49,012 nucleotides of DNA, taken from Chloroflexota bacterium. Its GTDB lineage: Bacteria > Chloroflexota > Chloroflexia > Chloroflexales > Roseiflexaceae. Below, in pieces: positions 18,021 through 26,842 of the stretch; position 1 is the first letter of the stretch; the number at the start of each line of letters is the position of its first letter. The DNA is taken from assembly GCA_016875555.1 (NCBI GenBank), contig VGPG01000002.1, positions 1 through 49,012 of the forward strand, given 5' to 3'. The notes below the pieces were generated by a model. It saw only the letters and a list, made by a program, of their open reading frames with translations, did not search any database and had not been told where the DNA came from. A program made the position numbers and the translations under genes.

Positions 18021-18026
18021 ATTATA
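18021..18026 (-). promoter_or_regulatory. Candidate -10 box for the GH-A gene
   Basis: A consensus TATAAT on the minus strand, 48 bases upstream of the glycosidase ATG. It has no TGn extension and no clear -35 box, so the assignment is weak. Confidence 0.3.
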
Positions 18027-18037
18027 GTACAAATTGC

Positions 18038-18898
18038 CTATTTACCATCGTTTGGGTTATAGCCGACGGCTGCATGCATACGACGCATCACGGCTATAGA
18101 GAGATAAAATGACGAAACGCTGAGGAAGAGCACGGCAACCAGACATATAACTACGCGGAGCAACCGTGAACGACCATCAATGTAGTCGTATACAACACGT
18201 GGTGAATCGCGCACTTCACGTTGTGAAGTCAACTCAACAACACCAACGGGCTGCGATGCAAGCCGCTCGAAGAGTGTCGCCCGAGCAGATGCAGCTACAT
18301 CGATACGACCATCTGTGGTAACCGCCATCGCCGAGATGCGCCATGCGCCCTCGATCTGCGCAACAAACGGTGCGACGACCACAATAGGTGCCATATCGGG
18401 CAATTGGGAGAGCACACGTTGTGTCCAATCCGATGGACATTCGGCACATGTTACCTCTACAAACCGATGCCCTGTGCTACTACTATCGGCCGGAATACGC
18501 ACATATACAGTATCGCCATTCGCTTCGCCAAGCATGAATGGGATGGCAGTCCGCTGCGTGTACGGGGTTCGCGTGGGCAGCGGCTGTGGCGTTGGTTCAC
18601 CATTGAAGAGCAAATAGTCGTCACGCACCTCAGGACGTTGCAATGCTTCAACCAATCCCGGAAGTGGTGAGGTATCAAGTGCACGTACGCGCAACGGCGC
18701 AGGGGCATTCCATGTCTCCTGCATGGATTGTGCATCACCAAGATCAACATGTATCACCATCGCCCCAGACTCATCGACAAAGACAAGTGCAGCAACTGGC
18801 GTGATTACTGACGCTGCATGTAGAGGGGTCGTCAACAACGATATCACTACAAGAGCAACACCCATTACCCAGCGGCGTACGGATGGAATACAGATCAC
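18038..18898 (-). CDS. Unknown exported protein with C-terminal membrane anchor
   Basis: No family recognised. The 286-residue protein has a signal peptide ending near TPLHAAS (about residue 29), an extracytoplasmic part with a Pro/Thr-rich stretch (PTPQPLPTRTPYTQRT) and a CAEC cysteine pair, and one C-terminal membrane helix (about 248-268, LLRVVICLVAVLFLSVSSFYL) followed by a short basic tail. Its ATG overlaps the pyruvate kinase stop as ATGA, so it is translationally coupled to pyk. Its overall layout, with a secreted head and a C-terminal anchor, is that of an envelope protein. Nothing in the sequence ties it to glycolysis. Confidence 0.7.
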   Translation of the reverse strand: MICIPSVRRWVMGVALVVISLLTTPLHAASVITPVAALVFVDESGAMVIHVDLGDAQSMQETWNAPAPLRVRALDTSPLPGLVEALQRPEVRDDYLLFNGEPTPQPLPTRTPYTQRTAIPFMLGEANGDTVYVRIPADSSSTGHRFVEVTCAECPSDWTQRVLSQLPDMAPIVVVAPFVAQIEGAWRISAMAVTTDGRIDVAASARATLFERLASQPVGVVELTSQREVRDSPRVVYDYIDGRSRLLRVVICLVAVLFLSVSSFYLSIAVMRRMHAAVGYNPNDGK

Positions 18899-20331
18899 AG
18901 GATCGTCGCTTTCACAAAATTCGTCGTACCACCGGTGGCAATCGGATGCCCTCCCACCAACACAATCAATGTGCCTGGACGTAATACTCCTTGCGCGACC
19001 AATGTGTGGCGCAGAAGTTCAATAAGATCATCAAGACGATTTACCGCGCGCACACGATATGCATGCACACCCCATACCAGCGACAACTGGTTGATGGTCA
19101 GTTGTTCGGGTGAGACTGCGATGATGCGCACATGTGGTCGACGGCGTGCAACCAGACGCGCGGTCAACCCGCTCATGGTAAACGCCACAATTGCCTCGGC
19201 GTTAATTGCGTCGGCAATAGCACATGCCGCATCACTCATGGCCATGGCGGTGGCGTCGTCTGGCGCGCGCACTGTGGGTATCGGTGCACCCACATCACCA
19301 CTTCGACCGCTCCGCTCACTGGTTAATGCAATCCGGTGCATCATCTGTACTGCTTCAACTGGCCATGCACCAGTGGCTGTCTCGCCACTCAGCATGACGG
19401 CATCACTCCCATCGATGATGGCATTTGCCACATCACTGGCCTCTGCCCGCGTTGGTCGTGGATTACGAATCATTGAATCGAGCATCTGCGTAGCAGTAAT
19501 GACTGGAATACCACGAAAATTTGCCGCCTCGATGATGCGTTTTTGTGCAAGCGGCACCTGCTCTGGCGGCATCTCGACACCCAAATCACCACGTGCCACC
19601 ATGACACCATCGCTCAACGCCAAGATACCGTCGAGATCGTCTAATGCTTCAGGTTTTTCGATTTTGGCAACCACACCAACTCGGTGGGGCGTGGTGGCAA
19701 TCACATCCCGAATCAGTTGCATGTCAGCTGCACGACGCACAAATGAGAGTGCCACATAATCTATTCCTTGAGACAACCCAAACAACAGGTCTTCGCGGTC
19801 TTTGTCGGTCAACGCCGGTATACTTACAGCAACACCCGGCAAATTGATGCCTTGATTCTCGCGTAATTCACCCCCAGCAATGATGCGCGTTTGTACGCTG
19901 CTGGATGCGACCGAGATCACCTGCAACTCGATCAACCCATCACTCACCAAAATACGGTCACCGGCCACCACATCGTGCACAATATGTGCATACGTCGTCG
20001 ACACGATTGTCTCATCGCCGTGCAACGGCTCGACGGTTATTTGTAACTCTTGCCCGGCACGCAGCAGTACGGGTTTACCGTTTTTTAGGGGTCCTGTACG
20101 AATTTTGGGTCCTTGCAAATCTTGCAGGATGGCAATTGGCCGTTGTGCGCGTTGTGCAGCCGCGCGCACCGCGGCAATTCGCCGAGCATGATCAGCATGC
20201 GTACCGTGTGAGAAGTTCATGCGGGCCACGTTTATGCCGGCCTCAATGAGCGCATCTAACTGCGTATCAGATTCACACGCCGGCCCTATAGTGGCCACAA
20301 TACGTGTCATACGTTGTTGGGTAAATGGCAT
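18895..20331 (-). CDS. pyk: Pyruvate kinase
   Basis: Converts phosphoenolpyruvate and ADP to pyruvate and ATP, the last step of glycolysis. The start TRIVATIGPACES and the ARMNFSHGTHADH segment with its catalytic arginine match the family, as do KIRTGPLKNG, GVMVARGDLGVEMP (Mg2+ ligands), ITATQMLDSMI and DGSDAVMLSGETATG. At 478 residues it has the A, B and C domains only, without the extra C-terminal PEP-utiliser domain found in Bacillus. AAGGAG precedes the ATG. It lies 56 bases after comEA and overlaps the next gene by four bases. Confidence 0.96.
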   Translation of the reverse strand: MPFTQQRMTRIVATIGPACESDTQLDALIEAGINVARMNFSHGTHADHARRIAAVRAAAQRAQRPIAILQDLQGPKIRTGPLKNGKPVLLRAGQELQITVEPLHGDETIVSTTYAHIVHDVVAGDRILVSDGLIELQVISVASSSVQTRIIAGGELRENQGINLPGVAVSIPALTDKDREDLLFGLSQGIDYVALSFVRRAADMQLIRDVIATTPHRVGVVAKIEKPEALDDLDGILALSDGVMVARGDLGVEMPPEQVPLAQKRIIEAANFRGIPVITATQMLDSMIRNPRPTRAEASDVANAIIDGSDAVMLSGETATGAWPVEAVQMMHRIALTSERSGRSGDVGAPIPTVRAPDDATAMAMSDAACAIADAINAEAIVAFTMSGLTARLVARRRPHVRIIAVSPEQLTINQLSLVWGVHAYRVRAVNRLDDLIELLRHTLVAQGVLRPGTLIVLVGGHPIATGGTTNFVKATIL

Positions 20332-20387
20332 GCGCCTCTCCTTATATTCGCCTTTAATAATAACGTATTTCTTTGATGCACATGCTA

Positions 20388-21011
20388 TTAGAACTCGACG
20401 TGTGCGCTGATTTTCTCGAGTAACGACTGCCCCACACCACTCACCGCATCAAGGTCAGCTAGCGATGTGTAGGCGCCATGTTGTTCACGATAGTCGATGA
20501 TTCGTTGTGCCAATGCTGGCCCAACGCCAGGTAGTTCGGTTAATTCTGCGACAGAAGCAGTGTTGAGATTAACCAAGGCTGATGTGTCTTGTTCTGGTAT
20601 GCGGGCTGGTACTGGTTGTGCAATCGTATCCATGCGGCTTGGTACATGTACGTGCGTTGCATCATCGATGGTAGCTGCCAGATTGATGGCGGTGGCATCG
20701 GCATCGGCACTCAACCCTCCGGCACGAAGCACCACATCAACTACACGCACATCGTGTTGCGTCTCAAACGCATAGACACCAGGTACATTGACAGCACCCG
20801 TTATGTAAAACACCTGTGACAGTGGGGTATCAGGTTGCTCATCCAACGTTTCAGCGTGAGCATCATGCACCGGCACCGTGGGTGCAGTTACAATGATGGG
20901 TGTTTGTGATGCAGTGGCTGGTGTAATCAATTGCCAGGCAATGAGACCTGCACCAACAAGAATCACGCCCCAGACGATGCCAGTCACGATGCGATGGAGT
21001 TGATCGGTCAT
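20388..21011 (-). CDS. comEA: ComEA-type DNA-binding competence protein
   Basis: Membrane-bound receptor that holds incoming double-stranded DNA during transformation. It has an N-terminal membrane anchor (about residues 9-30), a soluble-ligand-binding (SLBB) beta-grasp domain (FYITGAVNVPGVYAF, about 68-125) and a C-terminal double helix-hairpin-helix DNA-binding domain (LNTASVAELTELPGVGPALAQ and LDAVSGVGQSLLEKI). This domain order and the 207-residue length are those of ComEA. No comEC or comF is visible in the window, so competence cannot be judged from here. GAGGGG lies six bases before the ATG. Confidence 0.88.
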   Translation of the reverse strand: MTDQLHRIVTGIVWGVILVGAGLIAWQLITPATASQTPIIVTAPTVPVHDAHAETLDEQPDTPLSQVFYITGAVNVPGVYAFETQHDVRVVDVVLRAGGLSADADATAINLAATIDDATHVHVPSRMDTIAQPVPARIPEQDTSALVNLNTASVAELTELPGVGPALAQRIIDYREQHGAYTSLADLDAVSGVGQSLLEKISAHVEF

Positions 21012-21081
21012 TGCACACCCCTCATCATCAGAGTTCGATGCGTCTTGTACCGATTATCCATGGCAAAAAGGTACGCAGAAA

Positions 21082-21118
21082 GACAGCGCACCGGCATCTA
21101 TGATGCGGGCGCGCTGTC
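21082..21118 (-). terminator. Terminator hairpin after topA
   Basis: GACAGCGC pairs with GCGCTGTC, and an inner GCATC/GATGC stem extends the hairpin to the loop with small bulges. On the minus strand TTTCTGCG follows. It lies 17 bases after the topA stop and separates it from comEA. Confidence 0.65.
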
Positions 21119-21134
21119 GGAAATGTGTGCTCGC

Positions 21135-23674
21135 TCAGGAGCGTTTTTTGGCAGATACGCGGGTTGTTGCGCTACGCTTCTTGGTTGGTGCAGATTTGGC
21201 CGTAGATTTCGTAGCGGCACGCTTTGTGGTCGTCGTTTTTTTCGCCGGTAGCGTGGTAGCACTTTTTGCTGACCGCGACGTTGTTTTTGATGCGCTCTTC
21301 GATGTGCTCTTCGATGCGCTCTTGCGCGGTGCCGATGTACCCGATGATCGCCCACGTGACGTTGTCACTTGTTTGGCAGAAGAGCCGACACCACCCGTAC
21401 TCTTGTTTGATCGGCCTTTGGCGGGCTTCGCAACGTACGTGGCAGCGTCATAGGCATCTACTTCGGCCAAATCGTTGACGAGATAGGTGCAATCAGGATA
21501 GCGCTGGCAGCCGTAGAACGGCCGGCCAAATGCACCCTTGCGCTCAAGTAATTTGCCTTGCTTGCAATGTGGGCAAGTCACATCGGTCACCGTTGGCGGT
21601 GCAATTGGTTTGCCGTCACGGCCGATTTTGCGCGTCCCCTTACACTCGGGATAGCGTGTACACGCCAAGAAATTACCAAATCGGCCACGTCTTAGAATCA
21701 TCGGACCGCCACACAAATCGCACGTAACGTCCGGCACAGGGGTCGTATCAATCAGTGCATCGCGTGAGACCAACTCCACGTTACCCGCTGCATTTCGTTT
21801 GAAATCACTGGTAAATGAACAGTCAGGATAGCGATTACAACCGATAAATTCACCGGTGCGCCCAAATCGCACTTGTAGCATGCCACCTTCACACTTGGGG
21901 CACGGCAAGCCGACGTTGGTGTCAGGGCGATCTTGCGGTGTGTTCGTAATAAGACCGTTCAGCACATCATAAAACTCTGCGATGACCGGCACCCATGGTT
22001 GCTCGCCATCGGCAATTGCGTCAAGGCGTTTTTCCATGTCCGACGTAAAATCGTACTCGACCATGCTGGTAAAATCTTTGACCAGCAAATCATTTACGGT
22101 CATTCCCAGCGTAGTTGGCTTGAAACGTTGATTTTCCTGTTCGACGTACTTTCGATCAACGATGGTCGCAATTGTCGGCGAGTATGTTGAAGGGCGACCA
22201 ATACCACGCTTCTCGAGTTCTTTGATGAGACTCGCATCACTGTACCGCGGTGGCGGTTCTGTGAAATGCTGATTAGGCGTCAACTTTTGTAGATCAAGTG
22301 CTTCGTTGACGTCTAGCATCGGTAGACGTCGTTCACCATCTTCATCTTCTTCGCCATCATCGAGACTGACGTTGTAGACTGCCAAAAATCCGGGCACCTT
22401 GAGAACTTGACCGGTTGCGCGGAATGTATATGGCGCAGGTGTAGTCAGAGTGAGACCTGCGGCAATGTCCACGGTCATACTATCAAAGACTGCCGGAGCC
22501 ATTTGGCTGGCAATAAAGCGCTTCCAGATTAAGTCATAGAGACGGAATTGATCGTGCGATACTTTACTTTTTACGTCAACGGGTTGGCGCCGCGCTGAGG
22601 TAGGTCGCACCGCTTCGTGTGCTTCTTGGGCGCCGCGTGCTTTTGTTGTGTATGCGTTTGGCTTTGCGGGTACAGCATCGGCACCGTACTTTTGACCGAT
22701 AAACGCTCGTGCCTCTTCTTGGGCCTCACGCGCCACATTCACGCTATCGGTACGCATATACGTAATCAGACCCACAGTACCATCGCTGCCGCCAAGATCA
22801 ATGCCCTCGTAGAGTTGCTGGGCCAACATCATGGTCTTCTTGGCCGAGAAACCAAGTTTGCGCGATGCTTCTTGTTGCATCGTGCTCGTGGTGAATGGCG
22901 GGGCTGCGTTGCGCCGCTTATCCGCACGCTTTACCGAACTGACCTGCCATGTTGCACCATGTAGATCGGCGACAATTGCATCAGCTGCCGCCTGATTGCC
23001 AATATCAAACTTGTCTAATTTGCGCCCATTCACTTCTATCAGATTGGCACGAAAGGGTGAAGCATTCGCCTTCTTCTGCAACAAATCAGCTTCGATTGTC
23101 CAGTATTCTTGGGCTTTGAAGGCCAAAATCTCACGTTCTCGTTCGACCACTAGTCGCACAGCTACAGACTGCACACGACCTGCAGAGAGCCCACGACGCA
23201 CTTTGTTCCACAGCACACGTGACAAGCGATAGCCGACAAGACGATCTAGCACACGCCGCGCTTGTTGTGCATCAACCAGCGCCATATCAATGGTGCGCGG
23301 ATTATCGATGGCCTGCTTCACGGCGTTTGGTGTAATCTCGGTAAATGTGACACGGTGGACAGGTGTTTTTTTGGGAATATTAATGGCCTGCACAATATGC
23401 CAGGCAATCGCCTCACCTTCGCGATCCGGGTCAGTTGCCATGTAAACGGCATCCGCAGTGCGTGCATTGCTACGCAATTGCGCCACCACATGTTCTTTTC
23501 TTCCATGATTTCGTAGGTAGGCGTGAAGTTATTATCGACGTCAATACCTTCGCTTTTTTCGGGCAGATCACGGACGTGGCCAACAGATGCTAAAACACGG
23601 TATCCTTTTCCAAGATATTTTTCAATTGTTTTGGCTTTGGCCGGCGATTCGACGATCACCAATTTATCTGGCAT
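21135..23674 (-). CDS. topA: DNA topoisomerase I, interrupted by a one-base frameshift
   Basis: Relaxes negative supercoils through a transient tyrosine-DNA bond. The TOPRIM domain starts [20 protein letters not shown] and continues in another frame with [14 protein letters not shown]; the active-site tyrosine lies in [12 protein letters not shown]; three C4 zinc ribbons (CPKCEGG, CDLCGGP, CPHCKQG) precede a Lys/Ser/Thr/Ala-rich basic tail. The frame changes once, at about 23490-23503, after EIMEEK; adding one base restores an 846-residue protein with no other defect. The start at 23674 is preferred because GAGGA lies six bases upstream. Since topA is normally essential, a sequencing or assembly error is the likeliest reason; the site contains A_AAG, so programmed -1 slippage is the alternative. 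Confidence 0.88.
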
Positions 23675-23744
23675 GAACATTCCTCATCAATTACAAATCA
23701 CTCAGAAGGGTGGTGCGCCGATTTATACGTACATCCATTTTGTC

Positions 23745-23774
23745 AATATATGAGGTATTGAATAGGATTGTCAA
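23745..23774 (-). promoter_or_regulatory. Sigma-70-type promoter for topA
   Basis: On the minus strand a consensus TTGACA (23774-23769) is followed after 18 bases by TATATT (23750-23745). The start site would be near 23738, about 64 bases before the topA ATG. It is the best two-box promoter seen in the window. Confidence 0.65.
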
Positions 23775-23880
23775 GTGGCAACAACCGTATTTGAACGATA
23801 TTCATCCGTTCTTACACAATTCATGGATACATTCGAGTACCAACCATCACCTGCGTATTCTGCATGCACTTCACGTTGCA

Positions 23881-23889
23881 TGCTATCAT
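23881..23889 (+). promoter_or_regulatory. Extended -10 promoter for the membrane-protein operon
   Basis: TGCTATCAT has the TGn extension and a five-of-six -10 box. A start near 23896 would lie about 31 bases before the GTG codon of the first gene. Confidence 0.45.
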
Positions 23890-23926
23890 ACGTACCAATA
23901 CATGTTCGGTGATACAGAGGTAGCGC

Positions 23927-26842
23927 GTGTCAGTTGTTGTATTGTGTGGTGCACTCTTTATTATCTGTGTGAGTGGGTATCCTATCGCGGTGCGACTGCG
24001 TGGATTGCATCATCCACTTGATTTGGTCTACCAATCGACCATTGTAGGCATGTTACTTCATGGTGGAGTTGCCGTGGGATTAGCAGCACTCGGCATTTTT
24101 CATATTGCACTCCATGCCTTGATTGTATCAATCCCTATCGGCTGGGCCAGCTGGGAGATGCGCGGTCGCGATATCAATGCGTGGATCCCACGCCACATCG
24201 AACCACAAGAACGGTTGGTGGTGGTTGCATTTGCACTGCTCATCGGACTCTCGGTGTGGCTCAATGGCACGCCAAGCGAGGTCATCATCGGAGGTCGCGA
24301 TGCAGGCGTGTACGCAAACACCGGATTCATGATTGCACGAACTGGGAGTATTGTGCAACAAGATGCCGTTTTGGCGGATCTAGCACAACGTCGATTGACC
24401 GATGCTGGAGCTGCTCAGGGGTGGAGTAATTTATTGGGCGTTCAATCTGCAGATCGCTTCATGGCATCGCGCATGCGTCTTGCTGGGTTGTTCATTTTTG
24501 ATGATGGTGCAACGCAAGGATTCTACACACCGCAATTTCTCCATTTATTTCCGGCATGGATTGGTCTGTTTAGTGCCGTGTTTGGTGTGCAACTTGGACT
24601 GCTTGCTACCGGGTTGGCAGGTGTTGTCGGCGCTTGGAGCATCGGCATGGCAGGTCGCGCACTCAAATCGCCGTGGGTGGGTGTGATCGCCATGGCATTC
24701 ATCACCTTGAATGGTGTGCAGGTATGGTTTAGTCGCTATCCAATGTCTGAGACGACGGCGCAGTGGCTCTTTTTTGCGGCCATCTACGGGTTAGCCATGC
24801 GTACCTTGACACAGCGACATGACACACAGATGACCAGTCTGATTGCAGGTGCGGCAATTGGTCAGATGATTCTTGCACGGCTTGACTTTGTATTTGTGGT
24901 AATCCCATTTGTGGGATGGCTGGTCTGGCGTTGGTTTCGTGATGACGTTGACCGATCGTTACGTTGGGTCATCGCCGCCTTCATGATTACGGCGAGTCAT
25001 GGCATACTTCACCTCTTGACCATATCGCGCGGATATTTCATCGATACATTCTTTGCGCGGTTACAAGATACCGCACTCAGCGCATTATTGGTCTTTCCAT
25101 TACTCACACCGGCCCTCCAACGCACATTTTTGCTTCGACCATGCTCGCCGTTGACGGCACAACCGTGCCCCGACCAGAGCATCTCCGATGCACCGTGGCA
25201 GATAGGTCGAATCATCGCAGAGTTCGGTGCGGTTGCACTCATCATCGTATTGCTCGTCTGGTTACGCCGTTACCGCACACCGATTTTGGCCCAATTAACG
25301 ACACTCACACCGTGGTACATGTGCATCTGCAGAGTAGCGGCCGTGACAATCATCCTGGCAGGCGTGTATGCATACGTCGTACGGCCACAAATTCTCACCG
25401 CAGACATGCTCAAAGAACTGCCACAGTGTCTATCAACCACACAACTTCGCGCACCAACCGGGAGTTGCTTGGCACTTCAGAGTTATGTCGGAGCACCAAT
25501 CATCCCGCCCACGTATCCCGACGCAGTCGTTCAATCAATGCAGCAAGTTGTTGCTCGCATACGCGGTGAAACATACGAAGCCGCACCGTTACGCGATTTG
25601 TACGCTAACTCCAAAGCTAATCTCGTGCGTGTTGGGTGGTACATATCACCGCTGGGGGTTGGCTTGGCACTTGCCGGTTTGGCAGTGTGGCTCTGGCGCG
25701 GAGTCGGGCGACGCGATTGGTTGTTCATGGCTGTAACGGTAGCGACAGCGTTCATCTTCATTGAGCTGAGTTACGGGACGAGCAGTCAGACGTACATCTA
25801 CATCATGCGTCGTTATTTGCCCAATGTGTATCCAGGATTTGCTCTGTTTGCAGCCTTTTCACTGCATCAACTCTGGGGCACGCCGCGGTGGCGCAAACTC
25901 CTGGCAATTGGCCTTGGAAGTGCCGCACTGCTCTTTTTGGTGGCAACAATCCGACCCGTCATACAAATGCCCGAGTTGCGCGGTTCCTTTGCTACGGTGG
26001 CAACAATTGCTGCGACGCAACAACCACAAGATATCACCATCATCCGTGGCGGTTCGCCCAATTACATACAAGCTCGCGATGCCGCCGATGTGTTGGCGCT
26101 CCCGCTCATTGCCATTCACGACCGCGCAGCATTCGGATTACGCAGCGAGTTCCCGGAGCGTTATGGACGGGACTTGCGCCAGCTCTTTGCGCACTGGATG
26201 TCACAAGGTCGCGCCGTTCACTTTCTCCTCGGTGCAAATGGGGCATTGTGGTTCCCCGATATGCACTTCGTCAAGCGTGGCGATGTGAGCAGCAAATTGC
26301 CAGAGTTCACTCAACTGCGCAATCAAAAACCAGCTTTGGTTGATTCACTGAATATTTCGTACCAGCACTACGAACTCGTCGCGGGCAGTGCACCACTACC
26401 ACGCTTGATAGACGCACATGATACCGCTGCGCAGGTCAGTGGATTCTATCCACACGAACGCATAAAACAGCGGCTGTTTGCCTGGACAACCGGGTCAGCC
26501 GTCGTCCGCCTACCATTGCCAACTGCTCCAAGTACGATCTTGATCCGTATGGCATCAGGAACACGACCTGACGGCATACAACCACCGGTGTGCGTGAGTA
26601 CGGCCGGGCAGCCGTTGCCATGGGGCGATCAACAACCAACCTGGTCGACGCCTCAATGTCAATTCGTCGATGATAGCCTGAACACATACGAATTTGCGGT
26701 GACGACCCTGCCACGCAGTGATACTGACACATTATTGGTGCGAATCGAAACACCGGCATGGGTACCAGCTGAACTAGACGCCACCATCAACGATGGTCGA
26801 TCACTGGGCGTGCAATTTATTGGAGCGGAGATACGCCCATGA
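23927..26842 (+). CDS. Giant multi-membrane-spanning protein, possible GT-C type glycosyltransferase
   Basis: A 971-residue integral membrane protein with around a dozen or more hydrophobic helices in residues 1-690 and a soluble extracytoplasmic domain in about 690-971. The first large loop carries EVIIGGRDAGVYANTG, placed where GT-C enzymes such as protein mannosyltransferases keep their acidic catalytic residue; this is suggestive only. The GTG start at 23927 is supported by GAGG six bases upstream; an ATG at 24050 is the next candidate. Its stop overlaps the start of the next membrane protein gene (ATGA), so the two are probably made together. It may transfer sugars from a lipid carrier during envelope polymer or glycoprotein synthesis, but no family is certain. 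Confidence 0.68.
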   Translation: MSVVVLCGALFIICVSGYPIAVRLRGLHHPLDLVYQSTIVGMLLHGGVAVGLAALGIFHIALHALIVSIPIGWASWEMRGRDINAWIPRHIEPQERLVVVAFALLIGLSVWLNGTPSEVIIGGRDAGVYANTGFMIARTGSIVQQDAVLADLAQRRLTDAGAAQGWSNLLGVQSADRFMASRMRLAGLFIFDDGATQGFYTPQFLHLFPAWIGLFSAVFGVQLGLLATGLAGVVGAWSIGMAGRALKSPWVGVIAMAFITLNGVQVWFSRYPMSETTAQWLFFAAIYGLAMRTLTQRHDTQMTSLIAGAAIGQMILARLDFVFVVIPFVGWLVWRWFRDDVDRSLRWVIAAFMITASHGILHLLTISRGYFIDTFFARLQDTALSALLVFPLLTPALQRTFLLRPCSPLTAQPCPDQSISDAPWQIGRIIAEFGAVALIIVLLVWLRRYRTPILAQLTTLTPWYMCICRVAAVTIILAGVYAYVVRPQILTADMLKELPQCLSTTQLRAPTGSCLALQSYVGAPIIPPTYPDAVVQSMQQVVARIRGETYEAAPLRDLYANSKANLVRVGWYISPLGVGLALAGLAVWLWRGVGRRDWLFMAVTVATAFIFIELSYGTSSQTYIYIMRRYLPNVYPGFALFAAFSLHQLWGTPRWRKLLAIGLGSAALLFLVATIRPVIQMPELRGSFATVATIAATQQPQDITIIRGGSPNYIQARDAADVLALPLIAIHDRAAFGLRSEFPERYGRDLRQLFAHWMSQGRAVHFLLGANGALWFPDMHFVKRGDVSSKLPEFTQLRNQKPALVDSLNISYQHYELVAGSAPLPRLIDAHDTAAQVSGFYPHERIKQRLFAWTTGSAVVRLPLPTAPSTILIRMASGTRPDGIQPPVCVSTAGQPLPWGDQQPTWSTPQCQFVDDSLNTYEFAVTTLPRSDTDTLLVRIETPAWVPAELDATINDGRSLGVQFIGAEIRP

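Noticed and set aside
18935-19759. A 274-codon plus-strand ORF opposite pyk
   Set aside because: Shadow frame of pyruvate kinase, with low-complexity Ser/Ala/Arg content and no start signal.
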